NCBI GenBank assembly: GCA_036346375.1
Contig: CM070503.1
Span: 372,001-436,000, forward strand
Reading direction: 5' to 3'
Length of the DNA stretch: 64,000 nt
Origin: Guadua angustifolia
Taxonomy: Eukaryota; Streptophyta; Magnoliopsida; Poales; Poaceae
The position numbers were made by a program, and so were the translations under genes. Shown here one piece after another: positions 1 to 13,500 of this stretch. Under the pieces are notes generated by a model that was given only the letters and a program-made list of their open reading frames with translations, was not told the origin of the DNA and searched no databases. The number at the start of each line of letters is the position of its first letter. Within the stretch, counting starts at the first letter, position 1.

Positions 1-1233
1 TCGTGTTTTCACCGAGCATTTCTTGACTTGTTTCTTTTCCTCCTTGTTCTTCTTTCCCATGTGGTGTGCACAAGTCGTTGCTGCCCTTTTTTTGCTATAG
101 ATTTCTGCATCTCTTCTGTCTGCATGGTGTGTTGGCCTCTTAGTTTTTGCGCTTCGGGGCAGACTGTTGTAGAGTTTGTTCCTCGATTTCTCTGATGCCT
201 GCGTGCCCATGCCGACCTGTTGATTTGGATGCCGTGTTGCCGGATTCGATTCTGTGTTCATCAGATAAGGGAACCCAGGTATCCGAAAACAACGAGCATA
301 CTGGCTTGAGGGCCGCGGAATCCGCCAAGCTGTAAAATTTGTCAAGAATTTTTGTCGAGAAGGATTCCCGCTGCAGGAGGGGAATAAATCGCTCCAAGAG
401 GATCCTGAAGATGGTTCAGGCTGAATTACCCGTGTTACTGGGAGCAAGCTTTCTTGGAATCGTGGCCTGAATAGAGAACATGTTGGCATGAGGACATACA
501 TACGCACATACAGATAGAAATAAGTGGGGATTGTGTAGGAACAAATCCACCACAGCTTCAGTTAGTGCTTTGGTGCTTGCTGGCAACAATAACATTTGCT
601 GATATGCGTTGCAAGACATGTTTCTTCACAAGGTTATGTGTTCCATGCTCATGCGACCTAAGGCATCAACCAAGTAGCTAGTACGTACCATGAAAGAGTA
701 TTGGTTCCAGTGGAACTTTTGGTATATTCACCTGAGGTTGATGTAGTAGGAGAGTGACCCTGTGTAATGTGGTCCTCATGAGCCTGGCGTCCCCAAACTT
801 TTGAGTCATTTGTTTGGATTCATCATACGAATCGCAATCATGCTAAGCTTGCGAGCATAAGGTTCTTTTGTGCTGTATCTCGAGTCTCGAAGAATCAAGA
901 GGTTCCATGATAGATTTAAGATTTGATGGTAGTCTCTGACCTGCTCCAGAACAGTCCATGTGGATTTGCAGGTCAGTTGTAAGAACTGAGTTCTGATGAA
1001 TTTCACAGACTTGTGTCTAAGTAACTGCCATATCCTACTACCATCATTTTCGTTACTATCTCAAGTTTTAAAATATCATTTTCGTTACCATCTCAAGTTT
1101 TAAAATGCTAGAATGAGCGATGTTTCCAACTCTCTTAAGTACTTGTCTTGCAATGATTCGTGCAGAGTACAGTGTTCCTGAAGATCCCCGTGCTGCATGA
1201 GAGTTTTACAAGGCTACCATAACAAGTGAGGAT
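1..1233 (+). other. Upstream flank and probable 5' leader of the kinase gene
   Basis: No convincing coding region was found here; the short ORFs have no recognisable domain. A pyrimidine-rich stretch near the left edge and a CAG acceptor-like site around 1165 would fit a spliced 5' leader of the kinase that starts at 1234, but no splice donor could be fixed, so this is inference. Confidence 0.35.
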
Positions 1234-3189
1234 ATGAGTTGGTGTTGCTTTCCAAAATCCAAGAAAGAAGAGTCTAGTACCATAGGCGGTAAGAGCTGTA
1301 TTTGCATTGCAAAATTTACCGCATTGGCATGCCAGCCAACAAACTGCCCTAGTCTATCATCAATATTTGTTTTTTCCCACCACTGCTCCCAAGCAATAAT
1401 CCAATTTGAAATAGAATCATATGGAGTGAAGGCTAAATAGTTCAATTCTGGAGTATGCTAGATCAAAAACTCCATTTCTGCATTTCATCTTTCATCCTTG
1501 TCAAATGTCATTGCTTTCAGGTATTTCATCTGACAAGGACATAAGGCTCTTCTCTTATTCTGAGTTAAGATCAGCAACAGACAACTTCAACCGCAGCAAT
1601 AAAGTTGGCCGAGGTGGCTTTGGGACAGTATATAAGGTAGCGTTTCCATTTCTTGATGCATGGGAATTGTGGGGAGGAGATGTGGAGGACTATGATCTCT
1701 CAAACTTATTTGCTCTAAGCTGTCAGTCCTTGCATGGCTTACCAGTATTTTTATGTTTCAGGGAACCCTTAGAAACGGTCAAGAGGTTGCGGTGAAAGTT
1801 CTCTCTGCTGAATCCAGGCAGGGCATTAGGGAATTTTTGACAGAAATTGATGTTATTAGCAATGTGAAACATCCCAACCTTGTTGAATTAATTGGCTGTT
1901 GTGTTGAAGCAAATGACCGAATTTTGGTGTATGAGTATCTAGAAAACAGCAGTCTTGACCGTGCACTGTTGGGTATGAATCTATTCTTAGGTCATCATAT
2001 TAAAATGATTATTTTCTATATGATTTCGTTTCAATATTATTTTTTTGTTGCTGCTTAACAATTTACCTCGTGCTTCTATAGGTTCTAGCAGTGAACCTGC
2101 TAATTTTACTTGGAGCATAAGATCTGCTATATGCATTGGTGTTGCTAGAGGTCTTGCATACCTGCATGAAGAGATTGCATCGCCGATTGTACACAGGGAT
2201 ATCAAGGCTAGCAATATACTTCTTGGCAGAAATTACGTCCCCAAGATTGGGGACTTCGGTCTGGCCAAGTTATTTCCTGATAATATCACCCACATCAGTA
2301 CCCGTGTAGCTGGAACAACGTGAGTATCGAGCGATTAGCAGTCCATTTCACCGGGAATTAGTTGCCGACTTACTATTTCTTCCGTTATCCGCTTCATTTT
2401 TGTCCTTAATTCTATTTATTCTCATCTTACTTTGGAGTAACTTCGATTGTTGGGTTGCATGTAGAGGGTACCTTGCACCTGAGTATGCATGGCATGGTCA
2501 ATTAACTAAGAAAGCAGATATATACAGCTTTGGAGTCCTTGTGCTCGAGACAGTAAGCGGAAAGAGTAGTTCAAGGAGCCTACTGGCTGATGATAAGGTT
2601 CTTCTAGAGAAGGTCAGTCCTACTATCATGTGCTTCTGATATGCTTGTCTGCCTTCTGTAAATGATGTCATCCACAAAGGCATATAATACAACTTCAGAA
2701 CAATAGTGTCTAGTAAAAAGATTTACTACAGTTTACAGTAAACTGGGCCTGCAGCGTCTCTATGACTACGGTACTGGTAGTAAAAATATTTACAAGCACA
2801 TATCACCCTCCGATCCTAGTCTTAACTCTGAGCATTGACTACAGACATGGGAGCTATATGAAGCAGGGAAGCTGAAGGAACTGATTGATACAGACCTTGG
2901 AGATTACCCTGAAGAGGAGGCCCTCCGGTACATCAAGGTAGCCCTCTTCTGCACACAAGCAGCAGCAGCGCGGCGCCCGTCGATGCTGCAGGTGGTGACT
3001 ATGCTGTCCAAACCCATTCGGATCAACGAGAGTGAACTGACGCCCCCAGGGTACATCCATGACTACAAGAGCACGGTCTCCAAGGCGACAACCTCAAGCA
3101 ATTCAAGGTTTAAGAACTCATCTTCAGAGGCTTCCGACATGTTCAGCACGGTTGTGCCACCGACGATGTCTGAGATGAGCCCAAGGTGA
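1234..3189 (+). CDS. Receptor-like cytoplasmic Ser/Thr kinase (CRPK1-like)
   Basis: Six coding exons can be joined in frame with GT-AG introns: 1234-1288, 1521-1636, 1762-1972, 2082-2319, 2465-2612 and 2845-3189, giving 370 aa. The start MSWCCFPKSKK sits 19 residues before the first intron. The glycine-rich loop GRGGFG is at about residues 48-53, the ATP lysine in EVAVK at 69, the catalytic HRD at 165-167 (an RD kinase), DFG at 185-187 and APEYA in the next exon. There is no signal peptide or membrane segment. The two cysteines after MSW could be lipidated, which is inference. The layout and motifs match Arabidopsis cold-responsive protein kinase 1 and relatives, as known from the family. The Ser/Thr-rich tail after residue 300 is probably regulatory. 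The gene converges with the clathrin light chain gene, stop codons 488 bp apart. The start is fairly secure, but an upstream non-coding exon is likely. Confidence 0.85.
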
Positions 3190-3677
3190 AAACAGCACCA
3201 GGCAGATCTATGTGCGTTGTTACCATGTAGAGTGACAGTACAGAAAGAGGGCACACGTTTAGATGTGCGTGGCCTTTCCTCTGAGTGTGTACTGTTTCCT
3301 TCCCTTTGCAAATGCGGCAACTAGATCTTGTAAATAATAGATTAGAGATTCATGCCAGAGCAAAGCAAGATTGCTGCTTGCTTGGACTGTTTTGAGGCAA
3401 TTCAACAGCTTTTGCAGACATCGTACAAGATCAGTAGAGTATCATACCATCGTTAGGTTCTCAGTTTTGAACTTAAGATCACAAAGCATCCAGTGAAAAC
3501 GGTAGAGTAAAATTTCTGTGATACTATGCTGAATGTTCTGAGCTGATACATAGCTATCCTGATGCAAATCTCTACAAAAGATCACTACAGGATAGACAAG
3601 TCCGGAAATTAGAAATAAAGGCGGTTCCGTCTAAGCATAGTCAAGGTTCTGGTGTTTCTGTAAAGCTACCCTTCAAG

Positions 3678-6600
3678 TTACTCCGATGCTGCAGGTTGCT
3701 CCTCCACCTCTGCAGGGCCGTTGGCGGGGGTTTCTTTGTTCTCTGCTGGCTGCTTAGTCCCATTTGCTGGGGCTGGTGCGCCATCTTTGGAGCCATTCTT
3801 TGCATCTTCTTTAGCTGCAGGCGCTGGTGGAGGTTGCATCATGTGCGGTGGTGGAGCATGCTTCAGCTTCACTAAGATCTGGCGCATCCGAGAGAGGTCA
3901 GTGGGCTTGCCAGGCTTAGGACCTTGAATGACTGTGATGCCCGGCTTCTTGTCCTTGTCTTTCTTGCCCCGCTTCTCAATGGCAGCTATTTCATGTGGGA
4001 TGAGCTCCGATATTGATTTCCAGTACTGCTTGTCCGCATTAGCATGGAATTTCTCCTGGATGTCTATGAAAATCTGCAGCACATCATGAGGCTTCAGTAC
4101 TCAATGCAGATTTGCTTACAGACAATACACCAATAACGCGGAGGTGCTCCTTCACGTACCTTCTCTCTTTCTCTGTTATGGACCATATTCGTCGCACAGT
4201 TCTGTATCCTCTTCTCATAGAAAGCTATCTTAAATTCTTCAGCTTCAGTAATTATTTGGGCACGTAGTTCCTTCTCCTTCCGTTCCTTTTCCTCAAGAAC
4301 TAAAGCATTTTGCCTGAAACCACAGTGATGCTGTTCAAACTGTAGCTCATGGACGGCAGAATTTCACATAATACAAAGGAAACAAGCAAAACTTAATCAA
4401 AGAAAGAAAAATAGCAACATCATTCAATTTTAAGGCCAGAAAAAATAACTGCCAGCTACCAGGATTCAGGACACGTCACATGACCATATCTATACACCTT
4501 CTAAAATGTTTACAAGCTCCCTGCAAAATTAGTTTATTGGGTTTCCATAATACAATTAACACAGCCAAAACAAAGCCACTCCAGATACAGACAAAACATA
4601 CTACTGCTATCACAATTTCTAGATCATACCAAGCACACCATAAATCAGGGCAGAATCACACAACACAGTTCCATCTATTCTAAAACTGTTAGCAAACCCT
4701 CTTTTTTTTGAAAAAAAAAAGAACTGTTAGCAAGCAATGCAAGTACATAATATAGGATTATGCCAAGCAAAAAGGCACATTTCAGAGGTGCAGATAATGA
4801 ATGGTTGCAAATAAGCAGCCTAGTTTTGCTCCTACTGACACACACCTTTATTGAACCAGTTCTATCGAAGGTTAGAAATTGACAGTATACTTATACTTCG
4901 GGGTACCTTTGAGATCAGCAAAGTCAGGCACGAATTCAAAGACACACAATGTAGACAGGTTTGGGCCCCCAGACGGAGTAATACCCTACTCCTGTATGGA
5001 TGTCGTATGAAGATGATGAACAAAGTACAAAAGAGGATGCCTAGCTCTAATTACAATGAAGATTGTGCCTAGGGGGTGGCAAAGCTATGGCTAAGGATTA
5101 ACGAAGCGTAGTTCGTCGGCTCTAGATGCCCTGCTCGAAAGGGATCTTCTCGCTTGTCTAGCTCTGGATGGCTTGTAATCCGAGAATTGCTTCCTTCTCT
5201 GATGATATCTACCCTCATCTTTATATAGTCAAGGTAGCCTTAGGTCGAGTCGTAGTTGGTTTGGAGTACCGGATCGTAGTCGATGAGGAGTCCATCGCTG
5301 GCATGATCTTCGTATCACATCCAAACTTCTTTAGATGCCAAGCGTATTCGAGTTGGTTTTCTCGTAACGGGAACATGATCGAATCCTTCCCTGCATAGAG
5401 ATATCCCCTCTGCGTATATCTTATCCCGTAGAATCTAGGCCCGTGATATCCAGAGTTTCCTAACGCTTGCTTGAGCATATGTGGTATGATCTTTGAGTTT
5501 CTGGTACAGGCTCATATCTCATATTTAGATATTCGACAAGTTCCATAACTGTTTGCCATGGAGCTTATTCGGTGATTTGTGTTATGGCACATCAAACTGA
5601 TCTTTTAGGAAATTAAAGAATCAGATAGATTACAGGAGTGTAAGCATCCAAAAAAGTAATGATATGTACACCTCATCCTCATGAGGGACTGGGAGGGACA
5701 TCACCAAACAGCCAACTCAAAGTAACATATAAGGTAGATGAGACTAGCTTCACAAGCCTACCGTATTCATGATTATGTGCAGATATTGCACATGCATCTT
5801 TGCCCAACCAAAAGTTAATCCACGAGTTATTCTAAGGAACTGAGCAAGTGACCATACAAAATATAGAAGGCACAGCCAGCAGTTTGTTACGGAACCTAAC
5901 ACAACCAATGTGACCATTACCGTTGGTCTACTACTTTTTTTAAGGTTAATTTAAACATGTAACAGATTGCAAATGAATTGCAAAATGCGATTGGCCAACC
6001 TTTCCTGACTTTATACTCAATGATCACTAACCTTTCCTGAGAAGCAAAGGAAGTTACCAGCAAGGCAGCAAGTATAATTGGACATTACCAAGGTTCTACT
6101 TTACACATGCTTATCTTGTAAAAGGGAAAAGATGTATCTTGGAAAAGGGAAAAGATGTACTATCTCCACATCCTCCCAGTCACCCATCAACACACATATG
6201 GCTAATTACAGTATTACACCCTACAATTAACAGCTACATCCTGATAAAGCCTGAACTAACTATTGCAGAGCAAGACTGTAGATATAATATAGCAACCATA
6301 TTCGGTTCTACGAGCTAATAAGTAAAAAATCTACACGCTGGAGCTTCCAAACTAATCCAATACTCGCCATCCCCTCAACGATGATTTCTAGTTTCATCCT
6401 AATCGAATCGAACTGACAGAAAATACAGGTTTCCATACAAAAATTGTTCCTTCGTTTGCCACCTCTAGCTCTATGTTGCTGAATTAACAGGAAATTAGGC
6501 TTACATCGCAGAACAAAGCGTTAGATCTAACTCGAAGCGCCGGAACCCTAGCTTCCGCAGAAGCAAGCAGGTAGGAGCCGAAACGGCATAGTCCCAAACA

Positions 6601-6954
6601 GATCAGAGGGGGTGCTCACCTGCGCCACTCGCGGAGGAGGATCCCTTCCTCCGACCCCATCTCGGTCGGCGGCGGCAGGATGGGGCCGTGGCCGCTGTTG
6701 GACTCCGACTCAGGGGAGAACGGCGAGGGCGAGTACCCTCCCGAAACGTGGCGGATCGGGACCCCGTCGGACTCCACGGCGATCTCCTCCTCCACCTCCT
6801 CCTCGATGCCGGCGTCGGTGAAGGAGGTGTAGCCGCTGTATCCAGCGTCGCCGCCTGCCACGGCGGCGGCGGAGTCGTCTTCCTCGGCGTCGAAGGGGTG
6901 GGAGGTGGTGCGCGGGAGCTCATCGGCGCCGTCGTCGGCGAAGAAGGAGGCCAT
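3678..6954 (-). CDS. Clathrin light chain, copy 1
   Basis: Three exons on the minus strand, 6954-6620, 4313-4160 and 4073-3678, join in frame to 294 aa. The N-terminal exon is acidic and Pro/Ser-rich. The middle exon encodes a charged helix beginning QNALVLEEKERKEKEL, which is the heavy-chain-binding coiled coil of the family. The C-terminal exon carries SRMRQILVKLKH and then a low-complexity Pro/Ala tail. Clathrin light chains stabilise triskelia and regulate coat assembly at the plasma membrane and trans-Golgi network. The length agrees with plant light chains of about 260-350 aa. Intron 1 is 2.3 kb and contains an LTR-like insertion. The gene differs from copy 2 at five residues (A2D, S18P, S40G, T134A, N275S) and appears intact. 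Confidence 0.93.
4870..5550. mobile_element. LTR-like insertion in clathrin intron 1 (copy 1)
   Basis: The stretch contains the run AGTAATACCCTACTCCTG after a TTTGGGCCCC motif, which resembles the interior of grass retrotransposon LTRs as I remember them. There is no coding capacity. The ends are approximate. The same insert is in copy 2 at about 11700-12380, so it predates the duplication. Confidence 0.5.
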
Positions 6955-7311
6955 GGTGGTGGTGGGAAAGCAGGAGGTTTTGGTCGGCGCGTGTGGACTG
7001 GTGTTTGTGTGCGTCCGTGTGGCCGGTGATATTTAGGTGCTGCGCTCCGCCACGCTCCTTAATGGCTTGTTTTTTTAAGAGGATAATCACTTGCTTATTA
7101 ATGTGTTTTAAATTTGCTTGGTCGGCCTCTAAAAATTGCTTGATCGGTTATGGGCTTAAAATTGTCATGTGCTCCTATCATGGTTTACATTGGGCCCAAT
7201 ATCGTTTGTATTATATATCTTTTAAGTAAAATGCGCAAAATCCCTTTTTCTTTTTCTATCTGTGACAACTTACAAAACTAGCCCTATGTATGTTAGCAAA
7301 CGAGCCACTTA

Positions 7312-7624
7312 GCGGTGTTTGGTTTGGGGTTAAAATAATCAGGTTAGCTAACTTTAACCTAGGTAGGTTAGCTTGACTCAATTGTGGTGTTTCACAACTA
7401 ACCTAGTTAGTATAATCTGAGTATGTGGGTTAGCTAGCTAGGTTATTGGTAGAAATACAAAACTAATAAGGGTTAGTTGTGTTTTGTTAACCTTTTTGGT
7501 GGGTTAAGGCCTCCTGGGTTAGAGGGGTCAAAAGGTTTTGGCCAGATTAATTTAGCCCTACATAACCCATAGGTGTTTGGTGGTAAGTCTTAACACACCT
7601 CTTTACCCTGAACCAAACACAGCC
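7312..7624. mobile_element. Tourist-like MITE (copy 1)
   Basis: Terminal inverted repeats of the GTGTTTGGTT type bound the element, which is flanked by TTA at 7309-7311 and 7625-7627. The TSD and the termini are those of PIF/Harbinger (Tourist) MITEs. It lies about 350 bp upstream of the clathrin start. Confidence 0.8.
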
Positions 7625-7627
7625 TTA

Positions 7628-9146
7628 ACCTCGTCTATTTACCACAAGACTTTTATGTTGCCGTAGTTTTCATAATTTTGACCCACGTGTGATAATGTTG
7701 TCATTGTTTGACTACCACAGCCGATGAATCTGGCGATAGTGTTTTGTTGGTTAGGGAAAACATTCCAAAGTATTGCTGCAATTTCAGATCGTGTGTTACA
7801 CAGCGTCTGAGCGTCCAGTCATGTCCACTAGTAGGGAAAAAGAATGGTAAGCGACTTCATTGGCATGAGATCACTTGAGATCCCATACAAGGATCATACA
7901 GATACAATGTTGATGTCGTTGTGGAGACGTAAGTTTAGAACCATGCCTTGCCTTTGCATGTGCCAATGTGCCGTGCCAACATATATAAACTGCAGCATCA
8001 TCAATCAATCCGGGAAAGGCAACTAGATGCTCATCTCTTGTGCGCCAGATGTTCCGCGTCGCCGAGCTCCGCCTCGCCCCGCCCTTCGCCGCCGCCGCCA
8101 CCAACAGCGTCACGATCTGCTCAAGCGTATTGCCGCTTGTCTCCGACACGAACCTGTGCACGACACCACGGACAGCGCCGAGATGGTTGCGAACGCGGAG
8201 AAGGCGCCCGCGACCGACACGGCGGCGCAGATGGACAGGAATGACGTGGCCACCGCCTGAGCATGCAGCCTCCGCGGGTAAATCTCCGAGCTTAGCAGAG
8301 GCGTAGAACTATATAGGATATGTCTAGACATTACTCGGATGTTTTTTCTAAAAAAAATAGTTAAATTTTCGGATGTTGCATGTATAGAAAAAAATATTAC
8401 CTATAGAAAAAAATATTGCAGCGGGTCTCTTACAATTTTTGTTCAACGCTTACCGAGCTTTTTTCTTTCTGCACCAGTGGCGACAACGCGGATGCAAGCA
8501 TTGAAAAAAATGAATTAAAAGTATGTAAGAGACTCCCAAATTTAGGTGATTTTAGCAAAGAAAACATCCAGATGATATTTATCAAAACCCAATTATATAT
8601 ACCACTGCGGTGCACATATCGGACCAAAATTCCAAGCTTTGCCATGTGGACATAGGCTAATAGACATCAAACAATTCTGTATAAGAATGCACAATTGGCA
8701 GTCCCACCAAATTTAAATGAAAAATAATCAAATTTAAATTCTGTAGCATGGACCGTATCGAGTTCGATGATCCAGGACATAGAAAGAAATTCGGTATGAA
8801 GGTCATCGACCCGCAGAGACTGAGCGTTATGGACGTACCCAACAGCATGAACGCCTCTCAATTTCTCCCTCGCTCATCCGTCTCTCTCAATCTCGATTGT
8901 CTCTCTTCCTCACTCTCTCATTGTCATCTCTCTCGCTCGTGTTCAGCACATCTACTAGTTCTAAGAATAAATAAATTTTAGTTCTTTTTTTTCTATAATA
9001 TTTATGTCCACTGTCTTAACTCGATGTATCTATGGTTCCTTTCTTCTCGTCACAACAATGCAAATAGGCTGGGCCTAGGCCGGCATGGCATGAAGCGCAA
9101 ATAAATCATGCTTGGGCTCGTCGAAGGTGAGTCGACCACCAAAGAC
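7628..9146. other. Flank of clathrin copy 1, no supported gene
   Basis: The stretch is mostly AT-rich. A GC-rich patch at about 8030-8270 has open frames on both strands, but no start, stop or family could be recognised. Copy 2 lacks about 30 bp before this patch and about 240 bp after it. A short filler of roughly 6 bp separates the end of copy 1 (9135-9141) from the start of copy 2 (9147). Confidence 0.5.
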
Positions 9147-9297
9147 GAACAACGTGAGTATCGAGCGATTAGCAGTCCATTTCACCGGGAATTAGTTGCC
9201 GCCTTACTATTTCTTCCGTTATCCGCTTCATTTTGTCCTTAATTCTATTTATTCTCATCTTACTTTGGAGTAACTTCGATTGTTGGGTTGCATGTAG

Positions 9298-10016
9298 AGG
9301 GTACCTTGCACCTGAGTATGCATGGCATGGTCAATTAACTAAGAAAGCAGATATATACAGCTTTGGAGTCCTTGTGCTCGAGACAGTAAGCGGAAAGAGT
9401 AGTTCAAGGAGCCTACTGGCTGATGATAAGGTTCTTCTAGAGAAGGTCAGTCCTACTATCATGTGCTTCTGATATGCTTGTCTGCCTTCTGTAAATGATG
9501 TCATCCACAAAGGCATATAATACAACTTCAGAACAATAGTGTCTAGTAAAAAGATTTACTACAGTTTACAGTAAACTGGGCCTGCAGCGTCTCTATGGTA
9601 CTGGTAGTAAAAAGATTTACAAGCACGTATCACCCTACCATCCTAGTCTTAACTCTGAGCATTGACTACAGACATGGGAGCTATATGAAGCAGGGAAGCT
9701 GAAGGAACTGATTGATACAGACCTCGGAGATTACCCTGAAGAGGAGGCCCTCCGGTACATCAAGGTAGCCCTCTTCTGCACACAAGCAGCAGCAGCGCGG
9801 CGCCCGTCGATGCTGCAGGTGGTGACTATGCTGTCCAAACCCATTCGGATCAACGAGAGTGAACTGACGCCCCCAGGATACATCCATGACTACAAGAGCA
9901 CGGTCTCCAAGGCGACAACCTCAAGCAATTCAAGGTTTAAGAACTCAACTTTAGAGGCTTCCGACATGTTCAGCACGGTTGTGCCACCGACGATGTCTGA
10001 GATGAGCCCAAGGTGA
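9298..10016 (+). pseudogene. Kinase 3' fragment created by the tandem duplication
   Basis: Only the equivalents of kinase exons 5 (9298-9445) and 6 (9672-10016) are present, with intact splice sites and the same TGA stop. The first 206 residues are missing, including the ATP loop, catalytic HRD and DFG motifs. The fragment therefore encodes only the C-lobe from GYLAPEYAW onward. No promoter or start exon precedes it, only the former intron 4 and junction sequence. The reading frame is still open, with the change SSSEAS to STLEAS, which suggests a recent origin rather than constraint. It is very unlikely to make a kinase. Confidence 0.88.
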
Positions 10017-10503
10017 AACAGCACCAGGCAGATCTATGTGCGTTGTTACCATGTAGAGTGACAGTACAGAAAGAGGGCACACGTTTAGATGTGCGTGGTC
10101 TTTCCTCTGAGTGTGTACTGTTTCCTTCCCTTTGCAAATGCGGCAACTAGATCTTGTAAATAATAGATTAGAGATTCATGCCAGAGCAAAGCGAGATTGC
10201 TGCTTGCTTGGACTGTTTTGAGGCAATTCAACAGCTTGTGCAGACATCGTACAAGAGCAGTAGAGTATCATACCATCGTTAAGTTCTCAGTTTTGAACTT
10301 ACGATCACAAAGCATCCAGTGAAAACGGTAGAGTAAAATTTCTGTGATACTATGCTGAATGTTCTGAGCTGATACATAGCTATCCTGATGCAAATCTGTA
10401 CAAAAGATCACTACAGGATAGACAAGTCCGGAAATTAGAAATAAAGGCGGTTCCGTCTAAGCATAGTCAAGGTCCTGGTGTTTCTGTAAAGCTACCCTTC
10501 AAG

Positions 10504-13500
10504 TTACTCCGATGCTGCAGGTTGCTCCTCCACCTCTGCAGGGCCGTTGGCGGGGGTTTCTTTGCTCTCTGCTGGCTGCTTAGTCCCATTTGCTGGGGCT
10601 GGTGCGCCATCTTTGGAGCCATTCTTTGCATCTTCTTTAGCTGCAGGCGCTGGTGGAGGTTGCATCATGTGCGGCGGTGGAGCATGCTTCAGCTTCACTA
10701 AGATCTGGCGCATCCGAGAGAGGTCAGTGGGCTTGCCAGGCTTAGGACCTTGAATGACTGTGATGCCCGGCTTCTTGTCCTTGTCTTTCTTGCCCCGCTT
10801 CTCAATGGCAGCTATTTCATGTGGGATGAGCTCCGATATTGATTTCCAGTACTGCTTGTCCGCATTAGCATGGAATTTCTCCTGGATGTCTATGAAAATC
10901 TGCAGCACATCATGAGGCTTCAGTACTCAATGCAGATTTGCTTACAGACAATACACCAATAACTCGGAGGTGCTCCTTCACGTACCTTCTCTCTTTCTCT
11001 GTTATGGACCATATTCGTCGCACAGTTCTGTATCCTCTTCTCATAGAAAGCTATCTTAAATTCTTCAGCTTCAGCAATTATTTGGGCACGTAGTTCCTTC
11101 TCCTTCCGTTCCTTTTCCTCAAGAACTAAAGCATTTTGCCTGAAACCACAGTGATGCTGTTCAAACTGTAGCTCATGGACGGCAGAATTTCACATAATAC
11201 AAAGGAAACAAGCAAAACTTAATCAAAGAAAGAAAAATAGCAACATCATTCAATTTTAAGGCCAGAAAAATAACTGCCAGCTACCAGGATTCAGGACACG
11301 TCACATGACCATATCTATACACCTTCTAAAATGTTTACAAGCTCCTGCAAAATTAGTTTATTGGGTTTCCATAATACAATTAACACAGCCAAAACAAAGC
11401 CACTCCAGATACAGACAAAACATACTACTGCTATCACAATTTCTAGATCATACCAAGCACACCATAAATCAGGGCAGAATCACACAACACAGTTCCATCT
11501 ATTCTAAAACTGTTAGCAAACCCTCTTTTTTTTTTAAAAAAAAAAAAGAACTGTTAGCAAGCAATGCAAGTACATAATATAGGATTATGCCAAGCAAAAA
11601 GGCACATTTCAGAGGTGCAGATAATGAATGGTTGCAAATAAGCAGCCTAGTTTTGCTCCTACTGATACACACCTTTACTGAACCAGTTCTATCGAAGGTT
11701 AGAAATTGACAATATACTTATACTTCGGGGTACCTTTGAGATCAGCAGAGTCAGGCACGAATTCAAAGACACACAATGTAGATAGGTTTGGGCCCCTGGA
11801 CGGAGTAATACCCTACTCCTGTATGGAGATGTCGTATGAAGATGATGAACAAAGTACAAAAGAGGATGCCTAGCTCTAATTACAATGAAGATTGTGCTTG
11901 GAGGGTGGCTAAGCTATGGCTAAGGATTAACGAAGCGCAGTTCGTTGGCTCTAGATGCCCTACTCGAAAGGGATCTTCTCGCTTGTCTAGCTCTGGATGG
12001 CTTGTAATCCGAGAATTGCTTCCTTCTCTGATGATATCTACCCTCATCTTTATATAGTCGAGGTAGCCTTAGGTCGAGTCGTAGTTGGTTTGGAGTACCG
12101 GATCGTAGTCGATGAGGAGTCCATCACTGGCATGATCTTCGTATCACATCCAAACTTCTTTAGATGCCAAGCGTATTCGAGTTGGTTTTCTCGTAATGGG
12201 AACATGATCGAATCCTTCCCTGCATAGAGATATCCCCTCTGCGTATATCTTATCCCGTAGAATCTAGGCCCGTGATATCCAGAGTTTCCTAACGCTTGCT
12301 TGAGCATATGTGGTATGATCTTTGAGTTTCTGGTACAAGCTCATATCTCATATTTAGATATTCGACAAGTTCCATAACCGTTTGCCATGGAGCTATTCGG
12401 TGATTTGTGTTATGGCACATCAAACTGATCTTTTAGGAAAGTAAAGAATCAGATAGATTACAGGAGTGTAAGCATCCAGAAAAGTAATGATATGTACACC
12501 TCATCCTCATGAGGGACTGGGAGGGACATCACCAAACAGCCAACTCCAAGTAACATATAAGGTAGATGAGACTAGCTTCACAAGCCTACCATATTCATGA
12601 TTATGTGCAGATATTGCACATGCATCTTTGCCCAATCAAAAGTTAATCCACCAGTTATTCTAAGGAACTGAACAAGTGACCATACAAAATATAGAAGGCA
12701 CAGCCAGCAGTTTGTTACGGAACCTAACACAACCAATGTGAGTATGTGACCATTACCGTTGGTCTACTACTTTTTTTAAGGTTAATTTAAACATGTAACA
12801 GATTGCAAATGAATTGCAAAATGTGATTGGCCAACCTTTCCTGACTTTAGACTCAATGATCACTAACCTTTCCTGAGAAGCAAAGGAAGTTACCAGCAAG
12901 GCAGCAAGTATAATTGGACATTACCAAGGTTCTACTTTACACATGCTTATCTTGTAAAAGGGAAAAGATGTATCTTGGAAAAGGGAAAAGAAGTACTATC
13001 TCCACATCCTCCCAGTCACCCATCAACTGAAACATCGTACATAAACATACACATATGGCTAATTACAGTATTACACCCTACAATTAACAGCTACATCCTG
13101 ATAAAGCCTGAACTAACTATTGCAGAGCAAGACTGTGGATATAATATAGCAACCATATTCGGTTCTACGAGCTAATAAGTAAAAAATCTACACGCTGGAG
13201 CTTCCAAACTAATCCAATACTCGCCATCCCCTCAACGATGATTTCTAGTTTCATCCTAGTCAAATCGAACTGACAGAAAATACAGGTTTCCATACAAAAA
13301 TTGTTCCTTCGTTTGCCACCTCTAGCTCTATGTTGCTGAATTAACAGGAAATTAGGCTTACATCGCAGAACAAAGCGTTAGATCTAACTCGAAGCGCCGG
13401 AACCCTAGCTTCCGCAGAAGCAAGCAGGTAGGAGCCGAAACGGCATAGTCCCAAACAGATCGGAGGGGGTGCTCACCTGCGCCACTCGCGGAGGAGGATC

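Larger units (their letters stand above)
2313..9141. repeat. Tandem duplication, copy 1 (about 6.83 kb)
   Basis: The unit runs from the last bases of kinase exon 4 (2313), through kinase exons 5-6, the whole clathrin light chain gene and its upstream flank, to about 9135-9141. The same order of sequence recurs from 9147 with an offset of 6834 bp at the left end and 6551 bp at the right end. The two copies differ by scattered substitutions and a few indels. The left breakpoint falls within 7 bp of the kinase exon 4 splice donor. Confidence 0.95.

Noticed and set aside
2400..2639. Short ORF with a hydrophobic start running into kinase exon 5
   Set aside because: Its first residues are translated intron 4; the splice acceptor at 2464 is clear. 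The same applies at 9233-9472.
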